The notes under the pieces are model-generated. The model did not search any database and was not told the origin of the DNA. It saw only the letters and a list, made by a program, of their open reading frames with translations. From positions 1-7,677 of the forward strand of contig JAFATP010000152.1 in assembly GCA_019243895.1 (NCBI GenBank): a stretch of DNA of 7,677 nucleotides, in the 5' to 3' direction. The stretch comes from Alphaproteobacteria bacterium (GTDB taxonomy: Bacteria; Pseudomonadota; Alphaproteobacteria; Rickettsiales; SXRF01). The translations under genes were made by a program, and so were the position numbers. Below are positions 5,638 through 7,677 of the stretch, one piece after another (the first letter of the stretch is position 1; each line of letters begins with the position of its first letter).

Positions 5638-7491
5638 TTACAATCCGCCCTTCACCCCAACCATGAAGGTAAGCCCCGGCTGGCCGTAGCCATATATTTC
5701 CTCGTAGCGCTTATCCAGGAGATTGTCGATGCGCCCGTAAATCCGCGCTTCCGGCACCAGCTGGTAAGAAGCATTGACGTTTAAGGTGGTGTAAGGCTTG
5801 ACGATGGTGGGGCTGAAGTTGAAATCGATGTCCTCGCGCCCGCTTACGCTGCGCACGATGAACTGCGCGTCGCCCTTGCCTTCCAGGAAGCGCTGATCGA
5901 GGGTGAGATTCAGCGTATTCTGCGGGCGGCGCAGCAGCTCGCTATGCGTGGCTTCGTCCTCCGTGCGCAGGTAGGTGTAGTCGGCGCGCAGCATGGTATC
6001 CGTCCATGGCCGCAGCAGAATGAAATTCTCCAGCCCGTGTGTTTGCGCCCGCCCGACGTTCAGATAGCGGAAAGTGGCGAAGTCGAAATCGATCAGGTCG
6101 CGGATGTCGTTACGGAAATAGGTCGAGCCGAACGACAGCCTGTCACCCCAGAAGCTTTGCTCGAACCCGGCATCCCAGCCGCGGCTCTTTTCCGGCTGCA
6201 GGCGCGCATTGCCGTAAATCGGCGCGTTGAGCTGGAACAGCGAAGGGGCTTTGAAGCCCGTGCCGTAGCTGGCCTTCAGCTTGGTGCCGGTGTCCTTGAT
6301 GAGATAGGCGGGGGCGACGCGGTAGGTGGCCGTCGTGCCGAAGGTGCTGAAATTATCCACCCGGCCGCCGATGGTGGCGAAGAAGGCGTCGCCGAAGGAA
6401 AGCTGGTCTTGGGCGAAGGCGGAGCGGGTATCCATGGAAGTTTCCGGGCTGCCGGTACCGTCAAAGGATTCGCGCTGGAGTTCGAAGCCTAGCGTGCCGG
6501 TGTTGTTCGGTGCGAGCTTGACGTTGTTCACCCAGTCCGCCTTCTGGCGGCTGCCGTCATATTCGGTAACGAAGCCGTCATTGATGGTATTGCGCAGGTT
6601 GCGCATGTCGGAGACGCCGAGTTCCTGCTTCCACACGCCGTCGAACAGCGCCAGATCGCCGCTGGCGCGGCCGCTCCATTGATGATCGGCGGTTTTATTG
6701 TCGGCATTGGCGCCGAAATCGTCGTAATTGGCCACGCCGTTGGTGTAGCGCCCCGCCACATTGACCGAGAGATTGTCGGCGAGCTTGGCCGAGGCGCGGC
6801 CGGAAAGGGTGTCGTCCGCCACCGGGTCGCTGCCCTGGCCGCCCAGGAAATGGTCGAAGGTGGAAAACCCGCCGGTGCGGAAGCGCGTGCCCTCCACGCT
6901 GTAATTGAAGCGGTCGGTGGCGCCGCTGGAGCCGATGCCCGCCTTATAGGTGTCATAGCTGCCGCCCTCGGCGAAACCTTGCACGCCGGGTTTGCCTTCG
7001 CCCTGCCGCGTGGTGATGCTGATGACGCCGCCGATGGCGTTGGAGCCGTAGAGCGTGCTTTGCGGGCCGCGCAGCACCTCGATGCGCTCGATATTGTCCG
7101 GCGTCAGATAGGCGAAGTCATACGCATCGCCGACATCGGACGGGTCGTTCACCGCCACGCCGTCAACCAGCACCAGCGTATGATCGGAATCCGCCCCGCG
7201 CAGGAAAACGCGCGTGGTCTGGCCCGGCCCGCCGTTGGAGGCCACGCTCACACCCGGCACTTCGCGCAGGTAATCCGCCACGGTGGGCAGGCGCTTCTGC
7301 TCGATCTCCTCGCGGTCGATGACGGTGATGGAGCTTGCCACTTCCCGCGCGGGCGTGGGGTTTCGCGTGGCGGAAATCACGATATCGGGGGTGGCGGCGG
7401 CGGGAGGAGCATCGGCATCCGCGTGGGCGGCGAAAGCGGCGGCGGAAACGGTGGCGGAAAAGGCAAACGTGATAAAATGGGCGCGGGTCAT
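5638..7491 (-). CDS. btuB: TonB-dependent vitamin B12 receptor, BtuB-type
   Basis: This 617-aa outer-membrane channel is predicted to import cobalamin or related corrinoids using TonB energy. The signal peptide is MTRAHFITFAFSATVSAAAFAAHA (1-24). A TonB-box-like PDIVISATR lies at 35-43. The plug domain (about 50-163) carries REVPGVSVASNGG (77-88), FLRGADSDHTLVLVDGVAVND (96-116) and IERIEVLRGPQSTLYGSNAIGGVISITT (134-161). A beta barrel then runs to the end (IDNLLDKRYEEIYGYGQPG). Length is close to E. coli BtuB. The start is ATG 7491, with GGAGG five bases upstream. The in-frame ATG at 7503 overlaps that GGAGG, and the open frame further upstream is riboswitch leader. The substrate call rests mainly on the cobalamin riboswitch in the leader and BtuB-like plug motifs. 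The chain ends in GGL rather than the usual terminal Phe or Trp. Confidence 0.92.
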   Translation of the reverse strand: MTRAHFITFAFSATVSAAAFAAHADADAPPAAATPDIVISATRNPTPAREVASSITVIDREEIEQKRLPTVADYLREVPGVSVASNGGPGQTTRVFLRGADSDHTLVLVDGVAVNDPSDVGDAYDFAYLTPDNIERIEVLRGPQSTLYGSNAIGGVISITTRQGEGKPGVQGFAEGGSYDTYKAGIGSSGATDRFNYSVEGTRFRTGGFSTFDHFLGGQGSDPVADDTLSGRASAKLADNLSVNVAGRYTNGVANYDDFGANADNKTADHQWSGRASGDLALFDGVWKQELGVSDMRNLRNTINDGFVTEYDGSRQKADWVNNVKLAPNNTGTLGFELQRESFDGTGSPETSMDTRSAFAQDQLSFGDAFFATIGGRVDNFSTFGTTATYRVAPAYLIKDTGTKLKASYGTGFKAPSLFQLNAPIYGNARLQPEKSRGWDAGFEQSFWGDRLSFGSTYFRNDIRDLIDFDFATFRYLNVGRAQTHGLENFILLRPWTDTMLRADYTYLRTEDEATHSELLRRPQNTLNLTLDQRFLEGKGDAQFIVRSVSGREDIDFNFSPTIVKPYTTLNVNASYQLVPEARIYGRIDNLLDKRYEEIYGYGQPGLTFMVGVKGGL

Positions 7492-7496
7492 GGCAT

Positions 7497-7576
7497 CCTC
7501 CATACGGGTTGAAATGGACATTGCCTTGACAGCGCAAGGTTCCTTGCGCGGGAAGACAGTGCCACCACGTATGAGA
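7497..7576 (-). promoter_or_regulatory. Riboswitch expression platform: ribosome-site-sequestering helix
   Basis: On the minus strand, leader bases 7576-7564 (TCTCATACGTGGT) can pair with 7509-7497 (ACCCGTATGGAGG), which contains the btuB Shine-Dalgarno GGAGG at 7501-7497. I count 12 pairs, one of them G-U, with one bulged base on each strand; the core CATACG/CGTATG is perfect. The enclosed 54 bases hold a perfect 8-bp hairpin (GCGCAAGG, two bases, CCTTGCGC, at 7532-7549). No T tract follows, so control is probably translational: with cobalamin bound the helix forms and blocks ribosomes. The folding was done by eye and not energy-scored. Confidence 0.55.
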
Positions 7577-7623
7577 ACGCCACCGGCTGAAAAGCCCGTA
7601 ACGAACCGCGCTCTAAGGATCAC

Positions 7624-7677
7624 CCGTCCCGGCAGAACTCGCGTGACACTCCGACGGCAGGTCTCCTGGCTTGCGGG
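7624..7677 (-). ncRNA. Cobalamin riboswitch aptamer, 3' part (cut by window edge)
   Basis: The minus strand carries AGCCAGGAGACCTGCC at 7671-7656, a match to the conserved B12 box that closes the cobalamin riboswitch aptamer, preceded by CCCGCA at the very edge. The rest of the aptamer lies at higher coordinates, outside the window. Just downstream, CCGTC (7657-7653) can pair with GACGG (7628-7624), possibly the P13 element whose loop forms the kissing contact with L5. That hairpin is less certain than the B12 box. Position about 165 bases before a BtuB-type receptor start, on the same strand, strongly supports it. Confidence 0.88.

Noticed and set aside
6679..7512. Plus-strand Gly/Ala/His-rich frame of 277 codons opposite the receptor plug
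   Set aside because: The minus strand encodes an intact TonB-dependent receptor with signal peptide and plug motifs; the Gly-rich antisense product is a codon-position artefact.
7492..7623. A 44-residue N-terminal extension of the receptor, in frame upstream of 7491
   Set aside because: It would translate riboswitch leader, lacks its own ribosome site, and would bury the signal peptide. GGAGG five bases before ATG 7491 decides the start.

Overview
The window reads as a piece of an alphaproteobacterial chromosome. The base composition is high in GC. The gene set includes the alphaproteobacterial/mitochondrial-type small respiratory proteins (a CHCC zinc finger and a HIG1-like twin-membrane protein) next to a cobalamin adenosyltransferase and a housekeeping electron-transfer flavoprotein. 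I cannot name a genus. All convincing genes lie on the minus strand, so transcription runs from high to low coordinates.

Right end (5638-7677): the 3' part of a cobalamin riboswitch enters from beyond the right edge, with the B12 box at 7656-7671. It is followed by a leader that can fold the ribosome binding site into a helix, then a BtuB-type TonB-dependent outer-membrane receptor and a terminator-like hairpin. This is a vitamin B12 uptake gene shut off by its own ligand.

Middle (4508-5630): an exported lytic transglycosylase of the SLT family. It begins at a TTG codon and has its own candidate promoter, which carries a perfect 13-bp palindrome.

Left-centre (260-4482): a very tight six-gene operon in the order CHCC zinc finger, HIG1-like protein, PduO-type ATP:cob(I)alamin adenosyltransferase, etfB, etfA, nadE. 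Every junction overlaps (four are 4-nt ATGA overlaps, one is 8 nt), so the genes are probably translationally coupled. A TTGACG/TATGAA promoter sits so close to the first ATG that the first gene is probably translated from a leaderless mRNA. The proteins link flavin electron transfer to quinone, respiratory-complex accessory factors, B12 cofactor maturation and NAD synthesis. The receptor brings in the corrinoid that the adenosyltransferase converts to adenosylcobalamin.

Left edge (1-259): AT-richer DNA with no convincing gene. It holds a short hairpin that could end leftward transcription and one doubtful 63-codon reading frame. No tRNA, rRNA, CRISPR array, insertion sequence or phage gene is visible. 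I do not see a wholly new system. The points most worth attention are the riboswitch expression platform, the leaderless operon start, the composition of the operon and the palindrome in the transglycosylase promoter.
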